Origin: Utricularia gibba
Taxonomy: Eukaryota; Streptophyta; Magnoliopsida; Lamiales; Lentibulariaceae
NCBI GenBank assembly: GCA_002189035.1
Contig: NEEC01000002.1
Location: forward strand, 3,557,001 to 3,621,000
Direction: 5' to 3'
Length of the DNA: 64,000 nt
The notes beneath the pieces are model-generated. The model was not told where the DNA came from. It saw only the letters and a program-made list of their open reading frames with translations, and made no database searches. Numbering within the stretch: position 1 is the stretch's first letter; each line of letters opens with the position of its first letter. The position numbers were made by a program, and so were the translations under genes. Shown here one piece after another: positions 1 to 13,120 of this stretch.

Positions 1-3000
1 TTTATCAAAGTTTGGATCTCATTATCCATTTCTTAGAGTATTTTGTTTGTGGTAGAAAGTCTTTGATTTGCGTAATTTCCAAGAAGTACCTTATTTCTTC
101 AAGATCTAACATTTAGAAGGTATTCATGAAGTTTTCCATTTGTTTTTCAATTACATCTTCATCATCTTCACTTATCAATATATCATCCACATACAATGAG
201 ATTATAACCATTTTTAAGTTTTCTGTTTCTAATATGTACTTCTGAAATCTTGTTCTTCATGAGATTCATACTTCTTGAAAATGGGCATCGATTTTGCTAT
301 GCCACTCTCTTGAGGCTTACTTTATTAAATATAATGTCTTTTGCAATAGTAACACTAATAGCACATAATTTTTAGTGTTTTAGAATTAGAAAATGAATAA
401 TATTATGCTATAAAATTAAGAGTTTATCTAGTCTTTCTATATTTTTGTGTTTGTTTACATATTTTAGTCTCAATCTTTGTTTTAATCATTTTTTTTTTAG
501 CAATGCAACATATTTTAAGTAATGCAAATCCCAAGGAGCCTAAATTGCATAGTGAATGTGGCAGAAATTGAGGATAAAGAGAAAGAAAAACAAAGATACA
601 AAATCCAAGGAGAGGACAAAAGAGAGAAAAATATCTCTCCTTTATGGAACACGAAACACAATTTTGGAGGGGAGAGCTGGAAAGAAAATTGCAGAAGAAC
701 CATGAAAAAGAGAGACGAACCAGACATCAAGCCTACTTTTGAAGATTTACTTAGTTATTTAGTAATATTACTCCCAGGCTAGAGTAGATCAAAAACATCA
801 TTTCAATGTTTTGTTGAAAACTATTTTGATTTTGAGTTGATGTTTACCTTTTATTTGTTGAGCTGTGACATGAATATGTAGATAATAATCTTCCATGCAT
901 TAGTTTTATTTTCCTTTGTTATGAATAACTAAGCATCAAATGGTGTCTTAGAACAAAGAGGGGTAACATGTTTATTGTTCATTAAACCACATTTACCACA
1001 AAATTACACTATTTCTTTAACAAACTATGATAGATTCAGGAAGGGAATGTAGTGATACTCATCACAAACAACCTTAATTAGAGGTAGATCACATATTAGG
1101 GGAAGTCAAGGGTTTAGGTATACTTGAACCTTTTTTTTAGGTAAATAATTTTTGGTTTGGATAGGATAACTATAATAATTAGCATACTACTCTTGGGAGT
1201 CCCATGGCATCAACTCATTTCTTTCTAGGTAACAACTGAGTTTACTAGTTTATTACTTTGTTTTATTGTATGTTATCGTAAAACTGAATTAGTTTTAGCT
1301 TATACGTAATCTTCAACCATGAAAAAATTTGAATGCATTAACTTTCACATAGCAAGCACAAAACTCCTCGTGTACGACTCTAATTCACTATGCTCATATT
1401 TTTTTTATAATAAAGTATGTATTAGGTTTATAAATTTATTTGATAGGAAGAATTTACATTTTTAACGACATTTGCAAATTTTTCATTTTTCAAACACTTT
1501 ATCTTCATGTCCTTCTTTCAAAAAGACGGGTGTTTGCAAAATGTATATCTCCTCATTCAGTCATCCATTGAAAAACGCAGATTTCACATCAAGATGATAG
1601 ATCTTCCCATTTTTGCAAGCCATTAAACTGATCAAAATCTTTATTATGTCTAACCTTGCAATAGGTGCGAAAATTTCAATGTAGTCAATTCATTCCCTTT
1701 GTGAATAATCCTTAGTTACAAGCATTGCTTTCAATTTGTTGATATTTCCATCTAAGTTTAATTTGGTTTGAAAGATCCACTTAACTCCAATAACCTTTTT
1801 GTGGCCTATCTACTAGTTTCCATGTGTTGTTCTTATTTATCATGGCTAGCTCAATTTCCATAGCTGCTTTCTTGCCTAAATGTTGTAATGTTTGATTTAA
1901 GGTTTTTGGTTCCTTGATCATCAAACATCTTCGATAAGTGTTTGATAATTTATTCTCACCTTGTTTAGGAAAATCATCATTGCTATAACTCCTCTATTGA
2001 CTACTTTCTTTGGGTTATGAGTTTCATTTACTCTAAATTAAGGCTTCAAATTATTCAATAGGCTCTTTAGGTTGTTTAAGAAACTCTTCAATCTGGTCAT
2101 CTACTGTGACCGTTGCCTTTGTGGTGTTGGTCGGTATATTCCTCTTATTATTTTGCTCATCATGAGTGAAGTGTAATTCTTGTCTTTCCAATACTTCATT
2201 TTCACCATCTTCTGTTTTTTTTTCGTTACTTTCAACATTCTAATATGATTCATGACTTCTATTTTAATTCGGATATGATTTTGGCCCCGATATATCAACG
2301 TTCTCTTGACTTGGGTGATTTTTTTCAAATGTGATGTCTTCAATTAGTGGAAAATCTGGAAATAGGTTGAAGATAGTTCTTTGATTTTGCACTAATTTTG
2401 TATGACTTAAGTTATAATTTGAGTTCTCAACTAATCAAATACCACGTCTCTACTTATTGTTATCTTCATCTTGATAAATCTAGTACTTTATATCCCTTTG
2501 TTTATCACTATATCAATTAGATTGTCATTAAATTGAAAGCCTATAGAAAAGATTCTACACTCAACCAAAGATGAGATTTAAGATTATAAATATATGCTAT
2601 AGAAACCTCCATCAAAGATGAGATTTAATCCTTTTGAGGTAAGATGTTCAACATTTAGAAGATTGTGGAAGGCTTTTGGTACACTCTTATATCTTTAGTG
2701 TAAAATTGCATATTTCTAGTTGTATGATTTCTACTCCATGTACTTGTATCAGTCTTCCATCAGCTACTTCTATTGATTTTCCGATCAATGGCTTATAGCT
2801 TATAAAAACATTGAATTGATAGGTTAATTGGTTACTATATCCACTATTTATGAGGCACATTTCTTTGCTTGTGATATCATTCATTGTTGAGAATATGGTA
2901 TTTTTGTGCAAGGTGTAAATATCGATAACTTTCTTAGCATTATAAAAATAGTATAAACTATTCAATGCAATGATTTTATTCTTACTTGTCATCCCCTTTC

Positions 3001-3559
3001 CATGCAATTGTTTTGTATCTTTTCTTGCATACTCTTTCAATGTGACCATTTTCCTTGCAGAAGTTAAAGATTTTATTCGGATAGTAGAAGCAATTTGATG
3101 CAGGATGATTCTTCTACTTGCAGTGCGGGCACACAGGGTATACTCTTTTCTTTTCAATCTTCAGATAAAACTTTGCTTGAAATGTTTGCTCAATTTCATC
3201 CTGCACTTCATATGTCTCTTGAACTTGCTCAAAGTTATAGGGTGCATTCAATAGTTTTGCATAGCTGTATGTGGTAAGGAGACGAGTTATAGATAACATT
3301 CCAATATATGCTCTGAACACTTCAAGACGAGAGTATGCCATTACTAGAGAAGTGGGCTTATGTAGCCCATGGGCAAGCTTTGACATGTGTTCACTTTATG
3401 GAAAATGTAAGAATTTCATACCAGATCACAATCAAGCCATCATATTTACAAGGAAAAAGTGCAAAAACAAGTAGCACATGAGGTTGATCATAGATTTCAA
3501 CATTTGACATCTCATAATGGTATGCTTCAAGTTCAAGAAGAGGCGAATCCAATTCTCAT
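1..3559 (-). mobile_element. Decayed Ty1/copia element (gag-PR-RT), interrupted by a solo LTR
   Basis: Reading the minus strand from high to low coordinates gives the copia order. A gag zinc knuckle (C-x2-C-x4-H-x4-C, one stop inside) lies at about 3150-3095, with a degenerate second knuckle at about 3070-3030. A protease-like stretch with NSG in place of the DSG active site lies at about 2870-2700. A linker ending in the copia hallmark ISRDVVFD lies near 2430-2400, and RT lies from about 1860 down to 1. RT shows the LDVKSAF block near 1590 and an intact YVDD near 200. The integrase core is missing between protease and linker. Many stops and frameshifts make it non-functional. The 3' end lies beyond the window start, and the 5' LTR was not identified. 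The right side is cut by the LTR at 3560. Confidence 0.85.
356..1492 (+). mobile_element. Solo LTR, family B, with AACAC target-site duplication
   Basis: This 1137-bp LTR-like block starts TAATAGCACA (degenerate TGATARCACA) and ends in CA. It is flanked by identical 5-bp repeats AACAC at 351-355 and 1493-1497. Its last 150 bases match, on the opposite strand, the left ends of the B copies at 26183 and 55431. It splits the copia RT exactly between the block before the YVDD region and the YVDD region: without the LTR and one AACAC the two RT halves are in frame. No internal coding region is attached, so it is a solo LTR left by LTR-LTR recombination. Confidence 0.85.
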
Positions 3560-4862
3560 TGTTGCGTGTCGTTTTCTCAATAAATTTTAAATGTATAAAA
3601 CGTAAAATACAAAAGAGCATAATACGAGTATCGATCTCAAGGAGTTGTTTTTCGTGAAAAGTGTTTTGTAAGATACTTCTACAAATTGTCACGGTTTTGT
3701 ATAAGGGGATTTGTGAAATGCAGAAATGAAAGACAGAACCTAAGTGATGGGCGTTGACTACGGGACGCAGTTCCTGGGAATGAGATTCCATCTCCTTCCT
3801 CTATCCATCCTTGCCTTGGTATTTATTGATTTCTTTCGAATAACTGGTTATAGGAGCAAGGAATAGCCTATTCTTCCTTACACTCTGATTGACAAGGAGG
3901 CATGGAAATAGCCTCATGTGATCCCCCCTTGGACGATAAAAAGACAAGAGGATTGTCTTCGATTGCCTTCAAAACCGAATTGCGCGCGTGTGCCTAACTG
4001 TTGCCAATGGCCAGTGGCAGGCTCCACAACCTGTCCACTGTCATGGTACCTAGGCCACAAGCAATCCGCTACTTCTCTCGAACCGGTAGGGTTGGAGTTG
4101 GTGCTCTTCACCTTGATCATCACCAAAATCCGCGACGAGTGGCCTGCTTCTTATGGACCTTCACTAGGAGTTGTTACAGAAAGACTACAACAAGATGCAT
4201 GGAAGTATGCAAAATCCAGAATGAATTCAGTGAAGTACCGGTGTATTGCTCAAGACTTGGAAGTAAACTTCATATGCTCTCAAAAACTAATGGGTTTTAG
4301 TCACAAAGGGCCATGAAAACAGAAATGAAATTACAAACGAAGTGTTCTTACTCCTTGGAGGGGAGGAAGAACTCAAAAGTTCTAAGTCTAGAAAGAAAGG
4401 TTGAAAAGTTCCTAAAATAAGTGCTCCAAGTTGATTTTATATCATTCCCCACGTGCATTAACTCTTTTTAGTCCTCTTCCCATCATTCCTTCTATTGTGC
4501 GTGCACCAGCAGCTTTCCTTTGTGTGCAAGTTAGCGCCCAATCATTTATGCAGACTTTGACATGCCGTAAGTCAGGGCTGTTGACCAGTGTTAGTCTTAC
4601 GTTCACAATTTTCCAAGTCGTGTGCAAGGCACGAAAAGTCAGAGTCTAACCACTTGCAATACTCCTGCAATACTCCAAGATTGCCTTCTGACATGTCTCG
4701 GTCAAAGTGTACGAAAAAGACAAAGAAAACATATAGAAAATAGGAAAATATGATTTTTCTAGGAAAATCAATTACTTATCAATATAATTCCTAATTGGGT
4801 GACTTAATACATAATTAACACATAATAATACCTAATAAATAACTAGAAAATGAGACTTAACA
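3560..4862 (-). mobile_element. Athila-type LTR, family A (3' LTR of a minus-strand element)
   Basis: On the minus strand it begins TGTTAAGTCTCATTTTCTAG and ends CGACACGCAACA. It is 1303 bp long and closely resembles 11692-12950 (plus) and 24538-25817 (minus). Immediately upstream on the minus strand is a purine-rich GTGTGGGAGAATA tract preceded by a gaggacaaacatgatttaag motif, the usual polypurine-tract context before the 3' LTR in Athila-like gypsy elements. No PBS lies on its low-coordinate side, so this is a 3' LTR with internal DNA on the right. Open frames inside it are shadows. Confidence 0.8.
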
Positions 4863-6300
4863 TATTCTCCCACACTTAAATCATGTTTGTCCTCAAATAT
4901 GAAAATCATAGCAATCCACGCAAAAGGGCAGAACCTAAATCATGATACATCACTAAGGCACATTCATCCTACAACAGGTATCTACTCCAATTCTTTTCCT
5001 ATCCTTCAATCAATTTAAGGCAAGCCACTTAAGTTCGCATGCATCAAATAAAGACTTAACCAATGACTACTTATACACTAAGGCTGTGTTTGGTAATAAG
5101 GATAACATGGGATATCCAGCATCTTGGATAATAATGACATGTTTGGTAATTGGGAGCAATTTTTTTCGGGATACTTTTTTACTCTCTACAAAGCATAAAA
5201 TTATCCTCATCAACACCCTCCTTATTTTTCTCCTTCAACCCGGAGAAATTTATACCGATATAATCTATACCAGTATTGCTATCAAAGTAAATAAAAGCAA
5301 AGGACATATACTATAGTGACTCAAGATCTTTTTCTCTCTTTTTATTTTTGAAAGACGTCCCCGCTCTGGGGAAGAATGTTTGGATTACGAAACCTTATAT
5401 ATGGTGTTAACCACGGTTTCGTCAAACATCATTACCTTTGGCACCTCTAATATTTTTTTCTCTTTTTTTTCATGTATTTTTTTTTCAGTCTCGGTCTGGT
5501 CACTATAGGAGCAGCAAAAATTTATTCACAACATAATATATACAAGGAATGAAAATGAAGTCATAGCCACAGTATAGTCTTTCCTAAATCATGCAAAAAA
5601 ACCTTGATATCTAGAAAGAAAAATAATTGAAGTATTTTCCTAGCAACAAGGAATTCATGAACCTAAGCATGATCAATCCTAGAAATTCTAGCTTTATTCA
5701 TTAAAGCAAATGTACTTGAGTAGCATAGTGGGGATTTCTCACTAAAAGAAAACATAAGGGAAAACAAAACATGAAGCACTAAAAACAGAAAAAATTCAAC
5801 ATAGTTTAACACGTAAGTCCTAATGCCCAGAAAATACTAGAAAATAAAAAGAAACATAAACTCCTCCCCACACTTAATTTTGAGAATGTCCTCATCATCA
5901 AGTGCAGCGAAGGGTACCTTAGTCATGGGGGATTCCAGAGTGAAGCAGTAGTCATAAGAGTGTCCAGCTTCGTGGAAAGCGTAGAAACTTGTTCTTGGTG
6001 ACTCTAAATAGCTAGCGGAAGGGTGTGCTTGGTGGGGCTTGAGGGTGCAGTGCTCAAAGGAATGTCTGTTGGTGCACCGTATGGGTTCACACTCGAGGGA
6101 GGCATGAAAATGATGGTACTCTTGGTACCCGCTTGCACAAAGACTGCCTTCCTTTCAACCTCCTTAAAAATTGGTTGGCATCATTCTAATTTTTTTAATA
6201 AGATTGAAGCTCTAAATCCTATGTTACATATAAAAAAAAAATTACTGGTCCCAATGAGCCATGTGAAAGAAGTCGTGTAGCCTCCAATCTTCAACCTTGA
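4863..6300 (-). mobile_element. 3' internal (untranslated) region of the Athila-type element
   Basis: The first 220 bases and the segment 5330-5430 match the stretch next to the other family A LTR at 25818-26180, including a shared block centred on AACCACGGTTTCG. This is non-coding 3' DNA of the element. A second polypurine-like tract (minus-strand GTGTGGGGAGGAG) occurs at about 5862-5877. No intact gene is visible. The right limit is uncertain: similarity to known element parts fades near 6300. Confidence 0.6.
5083..5305. mobile_element. MITE-like insertion inside the Athila 3' region
   Basis: The sequence starts GGCTGTGTTTGGTAAT, the kind of terminus found on non-autonomous plant DNA transposons, and repeats TGTTTGGTAAT about 55 bases later. 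The paralogous site at about 26030-26065 lacks this block, so it is an insertion of roughly 200 bases relative to that copy. No matching inverted terminus is visible on the right. It is probably a truncated or rearranged element. Confidence 0.5.
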
Positions 6301-7275
6301 AGCAAGTTCCTTCAAAAGGAATTTGAGTGAATACAAAGATTCCGACTATTTATTTAAAAAATTTGGTATATTAATTGTTTCTTACATCTCTAACCTATAG
6401 ATCAAAGAGACAGTTTTCTAATTGTTGATTATGTATGGAAAGATACCATAGATCTACACTAATTTTCTATTGATTTTTTGAAGTGTGCTTTCCATCTCTT
6501 ATTTTTTATGCATCTTTTCTAGAAATAGTAGTTAGGCATGTATGCCACCTCTCAGTATTCATTTATTGATTGTCTTCATTATTATATCATTTTAGATATA
6601 ATTCTTCATTTATGTCTAGTCTGCTTAGGCAGAGCACAGTCTTCTCATTAAAATCAACACCATGATGGCTGACTTTATACAATATGCAGCCAAAAACTGT
6701 CGTAATTACATAAACAACCAATGACGACGCATGTGGAGTAACATAACCCATAGTCCTTCAGCTTCAAGTACAACAATGGTAAAAAAGAATAGATTCTTTG
6801 ATATATGTTTATAGAGCACATCATGCTCTATAGAAACCTTGGATTGCCAATGAACTAACCAAGGAAACATGATGCAACACCAATGAGAGGGGAGACAAGT
6901 AGAATTAATTAGAAGGTAACGTATGGAAAACAGAGAGAACCTAATTATAACTAAGTTGCAATGAAAATGACCTTTTTATACTCTAGTGGCAAAACAATTA
7001 TCTAGAGATTTCTTGCACCAAAACAAAATTTTTTTTAAGACTTCAACAACACAAGTATTTTTCAATTCATAACCTATTAAGATACTTTAATCTTGGTCAA
7101 CAGAATAATAATACATATTCTCCAATTACTCTTGAAAAAAATCTTCGGAGCTTCAGTTGTTCTAGGATACAAGTTATCATGATAATTAACATCTAGAAGA
7201 AAATGTAAATGTTGTTCCACTTAATCAATTAAAGGAAGTGGAATAATTCAAGTAATTAGAATGAACTCATGATGA
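6301..7275. other. No recognisable gene
   Basis: AT-rich sequence between the Athila 3' region and the next copia LTR. I see no splice-linked coding exons, no transposase motif and no RNA gene. Confidence 0.5.
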
Positions 7276-7603
7276 TGAAAGCTATGATTAGATGAAAATG
7301 CAAAAGACTCCAAACTCAGTGGTCACATTCCAACAATTGGATTTTGGACCTATGAATATCCGAATTCAACTTTCTTTTGAGTAATTAGTTACACTGTCTT
7401 TAAAAATAAGAAACTTCTCATAATTTCAAGTCTTTAATATCCAAAGCCTTTTCATTCTACATTTATTCTACTCAAAATCCAAATTAGTAACATGGTGAAC
7501 TCGATGTGCAGTGGCATTTTGGTGCAATGATTGTAAAATACTCTCCGTTTTTCATTCTGCTCCATCTTTCATTGTTATCCTTCCAGCATCTTAGACCTTA
7601 AAC

Positions 7604-8240
7604 ATGAGTTTCTTAGAAAGTCCACCCATGTTTGATAGCCAAAATTACAAAGTATGGGCCAAACTCATGGAAGATTATTTTGATTTGCATGATTTGTGGA
7701 GTGCATTTGAAGGATCATCTAGCTTTGAGTCAGAGTAGACCAAGAAACTAGTTAAAAAGGCTAAAGTGATGTTGGGAAGAGTTGTTACTGTTAAAGTATA
7801 CAAAAGGATTTTGTTGTACATTGGTCCTAAAGAAACATAAGATATATTGAAGTAGATTTACAGAAAAGATCAACACTAATAGAAAAAAGACAACCTTGGA
7901 ATTGCTTTGAAAGTCTTTCATCATCACCGAGTATAACAATTTCACAATTTTTTGAATAACTAACAAATATTGTTTCACGCTTCAACTCATGGGAGAAAAG
8001 ATAGATGATGAGAGGATTGAGCTGGTTGTTTTGCTCCTATTGCCAATCAGGTTACTTGGACAAGTGTGTTCTCTAAAGAAGTATCATCAAGTAGGAGGAA
8101 AGAGAATTGAGTTAATGGAAAATATAGCAAATATGCTAAACAATGTAATGATTTATAAGTATTCTAATAAGAACTTTTAACTTTACACATTGTGCCATAA
8201 TACCTTAATTACTACCTTCATTGACTTAATAAAGCAAGGA
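7604..8240 (+). pseudogene. Copia gag remnant
   Basis: The frame starting at 7604 encodes MSFLESPPMFDSQNYKVWAK and continues with an LMEDYFDLHDLW block. This is the typical start of plant copia gag proteins (UBN2/gag-pre family), in which the W of YKVWA and the following LW motif are conserved. Stop codons appear from about residue 45, and the frame then shifts. A further gag-like segment runs at 7989-8180. It lies 112 bp downstream of the left LTR, as expected for gag. Non-functional. Confidence 0.7.
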
Positions 8241-9588
8241 GTTTGGGTGACATACATTGGGGGTCTTTTGTTTCACTTATAAATAACTTAATCAAGCTAT
8301 TAGTAAACTTATTAAATGAGTGTTTTATTTAACTTATAAATTATGATTTACAAGTTAATTACAAGTAGTATTTTAAAAGTAGGTATATAGTTATTTAATT
8401 GTAACTTAAATGAAAAAAGTCTTATGAAATTACTTATATGCCCTTATATTACAATATAAAACGATGAAAATTTTTCTTAAAACATTTCTCCATCGACTTG
8501 TTTGTGAAGGTTTGTGGTGAGTTTCTAGTTTAGATTTTCTTGAGAGGTTATAAAGGTAATATTTCAGTATACGAAATAAGTGTTTATTCAAATGTGAAAA
8601 TTGTTTGAAATTGATGTTTAATTATACACGAAATTTAGTATCATTTGTGATTTGGGGATACTTTTAAGGTTTGAGTTTTGTATTAGAACATAATATCCAA
8701 TTCATTTATTTTCATTTTTATATGTTATTTATAGGAGTTTTGTATTAAAACACATCATCTAATTCGTTTGTTTTTACCTTTACATCACGAGAGGGATCTT
8801 TTTTTTTTGTGGGTCAAAGCCTATACTTATGTTTTATATTTGTGAATCCCTTTTCAGTGCACTAAAATTCTTAGGTCTATCTTTTATTTTAAGCTTTGAT
8901 CATTCATCAAGTTAATTTTCTTCGAAACACAGAATCTCAAGCATGTTCTTTTCTATTTCCAATGTTTTTTTAATGGTGGGAGCAATTGATCTAAGGGCTG
9001 GGTTTTTTTTCTTGATATTGTGCGTGGTTGCTTCTGCAGGGAGACATGGGTTTCATTGATGCATAACTTTCCAATCCAGTAGTACTTCTTCTTTTTGACT
9101 TTCGTTGCTGCAATCTCACATTTTGGGTAACTTGTTGCCTAAAAAGTTGTGATCTTTATGCTCCTTGTCTATGTGATTTAATGATGCCATTGGCTTATTT
9201 TGTTGTATGCATTCATGAAAATCTTCTATATTTTTGTGATTATTGTGCATGGAATGCAATTGTTTGAAGGCAAATGGAGATTTCTTGGATCTTGCTTTGA
9301 AGGTGAAATGTTTTGTTCATGGGATGTTTTAGAATGCAATAAATATAATTAATAATTTATAAAAGCTTGTTAAATAAAAATAGTCATTAGCTTATTGTAA
9401 GTTTTGTTAATTGATGGTAGAATTTTTAATTTTAGTATTTTTTTTGTTTTGATATATACTAGATCCTAGAAATTTTATTTTTATATGTGCAATTTTGTTA
9501 GGTTATCATTTGTTGAAAATTTATTTGAGCTAATATTAGATGTTTATAGTTAAATGATATAGTAATCATTTTTGAAAATAGGGAACAC

Positions 9589-9920
9589 ATGGATAATCAA
9601 GGACCATCTTCGCCTACCTCTAGTGCTAATTGGGATGAAAATGCGACTCGTCTATTTTTTGAAGCTTGTGCACATCATGTTTATACAAACAATATGCTTG
9701 TAATATGTTTCAATTCTCAAGGGTGGCATGGGATTTCAAAAGAGTTCAATGAAAGGATGGGCTATCGTTATATGATGAAATAGTTGAAGAATAAATTCAA
9801 TACAATGAAAAAAGATTGGTCAATATGCATTCGGCTTCAAAAGGCAACTGAAAGTGGTTGGGATGACAACTTGGGAATCAAAACTGGAACAGATATTTGA
9901 TGGTCAAGAATGATTAAGGT
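9589..9920 (+). pseudogene. Harbinger ORF1, Myb/SANT-like DNA-binding protein (broken)
   Basis: The start at 9589 gives MDNQGPSSPTSSANWDENAT, followed by a Myb/SANT-like trihelix-type domain. W15 is the first conserved tryptophan, and GWHGISKEFNERMG forms the middle helix. A stop at 9781 interrupts the frame, which then continues as QLKNKFNTMKKDW and GWDDNLG-IKTGTDIWWSRM. This order (W..F..L..E, W..I...FN, QLKNK...LKKDW, GW) is that of ORF1 proteins of plant PIF/Harbinger elements, which bind DNA and help move the transposase to its target. Broken by a stop and a frameshift. It precedes the transposase on the same strand. Confidence 0.8.
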
Positions 9921-11139
9921 AATTTGGATTTATTTGCACTTATGTATAAATGATAAATGCATTATAACTCAATTATTTTGTATTTTATAAGAGATACCAA
10001 GATGCAAAAAATTCAAGACCAATCCACCTATTTATTCTGACTTGCAAAGTGTTATTTTCACACCAGTGACTACAACAACTAATTCAGCATGGAATATCGG
10101 AAATGGCAAGGTCCCTCCATGAGCACCTTATCATACGTTGGCTAGAATTGATAGCTCTATTAATGATAGAGATGCATCAGTTGACTTAGACAGCATAAAT
10201 ATTTAAGATGATGACTTTTTCAACAATATTGATATTGGAAGAAGTGAACAACCATCATTTTTTGATAGTCCACAACAGATATATTACTATCCAAATTATT
10301 GTAGTATTATATGAATCTACTTCTAATCCATTAAAGTTAAGGGAAGTATGAAAGTTGGTGCGAGCATTGCTAATGTGGGAAACAAACGTCAAAGAAGAAC
10401 CAAAAAAGAAACAGGAGAAAAGTTGGCTGAGTCAATTGTTGCTTTAACAATCAATTAAAGAGTAGATGTTATTCATCTGTGCTTAAAAAAACCAAAGGTA
10501 CCCTGGATTATAGAGTGCTTAGACATAGTGAGGGGAATTTCAGAAGCATGAGAGCATCCAAGTATATTTGGAACTGCTACATTTGCATTTCGCAAGACTG
10601 TTTATTGTGAAGCTTTTATGAGTATGACAAGTAATAAAGAAAGGTTGGTGTTTATCAGAGTATATAATAGTACTAATATAAACTAGTTTTCTTTTAATAT
10701 TAGTGGGTGAATTTTAAATATAGTAAGAACATCGTTTTATTTAAAGTTGAACCATTTCATGTGGATCCTTGACTGAATTTGCTTTTATGTGACAACTTCA
10801 TGTGCTTTTATGCATCAATTCTATGTAATTTTCTGCATCAATTCCATATGCTTTAATAGCTGTATTTTCTTTTCAACGATAGTTGCATATGAGTTTCTGC
10901 AACTATTGCATGTGATTTCTTACAAAGATTCCACCTTTTTCATCTATAAATTTGTGGCTATACATCATTTTCAAACACAATGCATAAATGTCTTCTTCCA
11001 ACAACTCTTCTTCACATATTGATAATTCTAAAGATAAAGGTGAGACTCCAAATGCTGAAATAGTCTCTATTATAGCAACACTAGTACAATCTAGCTATTC
11101 AGAGCTGCATGGTAAAATAATTTTGAATTTTACTAATGT

Positions 11140-11691
11140 GCTTTTGTAAGAATGCCTTGTCAAGGTAGAGAGTTATCCGGAGCTGCATGGCTAAAGGGTA
11201 TACTAGAAGGTCACTAGATTTTCTCATATCAACTACTTCAAATGTAACGAGAAATATTTCATAGGTTATGTAGTGTTCTATATGAATGCTATGGTCTAAT
11301 AGCCACACGTACAATCTCTATTGAGGAACAAGTGACGACGTTTCTCTTGGCAATGAGTTTGAAATGTAGTAATTGTTTGCTCCAAGAATGGTTCCAACGT
11401 ATAGGATATACTGTAAGTCAAAGTTTTCATGCAATTCTTCATGCTTGTGCAAATATGGCCTTTGAATTTATAGTTCCAACGAGTGATAAGTTGACTTCAC
11501 TTGCAAAAATAAGAAACGATTCATGATTTTGGCCTCATTTTCAAGATGTGGTTGTGCCATTGATGGTACTCATATTCTTGCGAGAATCAGAAAAGAAGAT
11601 AGATGTCCCTTTTTTGGTCATTACCATGAAGCCACACAGAATATTTTGGCAGTATGCGACTTTAATATGCTGTTAATCTTTATAGCTTTAA
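11140..11691 (+). pseudogene. Harbinger transposase, N-terminal part and first catalytic Asp
   Basis: Across several frames it shows the N-terminal helical region (YPELHG, then SIEEQVTTFLLAMS) and then the start of the DDE_4 nuclease, CAIDGTHILARI, at about 11550, followed by QNILAVCDFNM. The D of IDGTH is the first catalytic aspartate of the Harbinger DDE triad. Coding similarity stops at about 11680, just before the Athila LTR at 11692. The middle of the nuclease, with the second Asp, is missing from the window. Frameshifts and stops are present. Confidence 0.8.
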
Positions 11692-12956
11692 TGTTAAGTG
11701 TCATTTTCTAGTTATTATTATGTGCAAATTTGGTATTAAATTGCCCAAATTAGGAGTCTTATTGTTAAGTATTTGATTTTATTAGTAAATCCCTATTTTT
11801 GTATTTTATATATATTTTGTTATCTTTTTTCATGCACTTTTCACCCAAAATGTCAGGAAACTTGTAGGAGGTCAGACACTGACATTTCGTACCTTGCACG
11901 CAACTTGGAACAATTGTGGGCGGAAGACTAACACTAGTCAAGGCCTTTGACTTACAGCATGTCAAATTATGCAGCAATGATTGGACGCTTAATTACACGC
12001 ATGAAAAAATTGGTGGCTCACACAAGACAGGAAGAATGATGGGAAGAGGAGCAGTTAAAGTTAATGCACATGGGGAGTGAGATAAAACCAACTTGGAACA
12101 ATCTCTTTCGGACTTTTGACACTTACTTTTCGCACTTTGAACTTTTGGTTGTTTCTCTCCCCCAAGAGAGGAAGAACACCTTAGCTTTCCATTTTGTTTT
12201 CTATTTTCATGATCCTTTTTGGCTAAAAGCCTTTAGTTTCTGGGAGTAGATAAAGTTTCCTTCCAAGTCTGGAGCACTAATCTCGGTTCTTTGCTAAATT
12301 CATTCCAGATTTTGCATATCTCCACGCATCTTGTTGTAGTCTTTCTGTAACCACTCCTAGTCACGGTCCATAAGTAGCCAGCCACTTCTCGTGGATTTTG
12401 ATGAAAATCAAGATGAAGAGCACCATCTCAAACCCTACTAGTTCGAGGGAAGTAGCGAATTGTTTGTGACCAAAGTACCATGACAATGGATAGGTAGTAA
12501 CCTCATACCTCTTACTAGTCATTGGCAACAATTAGACACACGTGCAAAATTCGGTTTTGAAGGCAATCGATGTCAATCCTCTTGTCTTCTCAATCATCCA
12601 AGGGGGAATCACATGAGGCTATTCTCGTGTAAGGAAGAGTAGGCTATTCCTTACTCCTATAACCAACTATTCTGAAGGAATCAGTGAAAGCCGAGGCAAG
12701 GATAAACAAAAGGAGGAAATGAAGTCCATTTCCCAAGAACTGCAACCCTTAGTCAAGATCCATCACTTGCATTGTAACTTTTATTTCTATATTTCAAAAA
12801 TCCTCTTTTACAAACCCGTGACAAATTGTAAAAGTTTTCTACAGAACACTTTTCGCAAAACTGAACTCCCTGAGATCGACACTCATACTACGCTCTTTTG
12901 TATTTTATGTTTTTCATATTTAAAATTTGTTGAGAAAACAACACGCAACAAATTTT

Positions 12957-12974
12957 TGGCGCCGTTGCCGTGGA
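12957..12974 (+). other. Primer-binding site (tRNA-Asp type)
   Basis: TGGCGCCGTTGCCGTGGA matches the complement of the 3' end of plant tRNA-Asp, as used by Athila elements, with one mismatch (T for G at position 15). It lies six bases after the LTR end, which fixes the element's orientation as plus. Confidence 0.85.
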
Positions 12975-13120
12975 GTTGTGTATTTTTGTGTTTAGTGTTG
13001 TGTATAGTTTTTCTTTTTCTTTTCTTTTTCTTCCTTTCTTCTTGTTTTTCTTTTTTTTCCATTTTATTGTTGTTTTTCTCTATTTTTATGCATTCAGCTC
13101 CATTGAAGGGCTACTGAAGC

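Noticed and set aside
515-782. Two opposing 70-86 codon frames
   Set aside because: Both lie within the solo family B LTR at 356-1492, with no recognisable domain.
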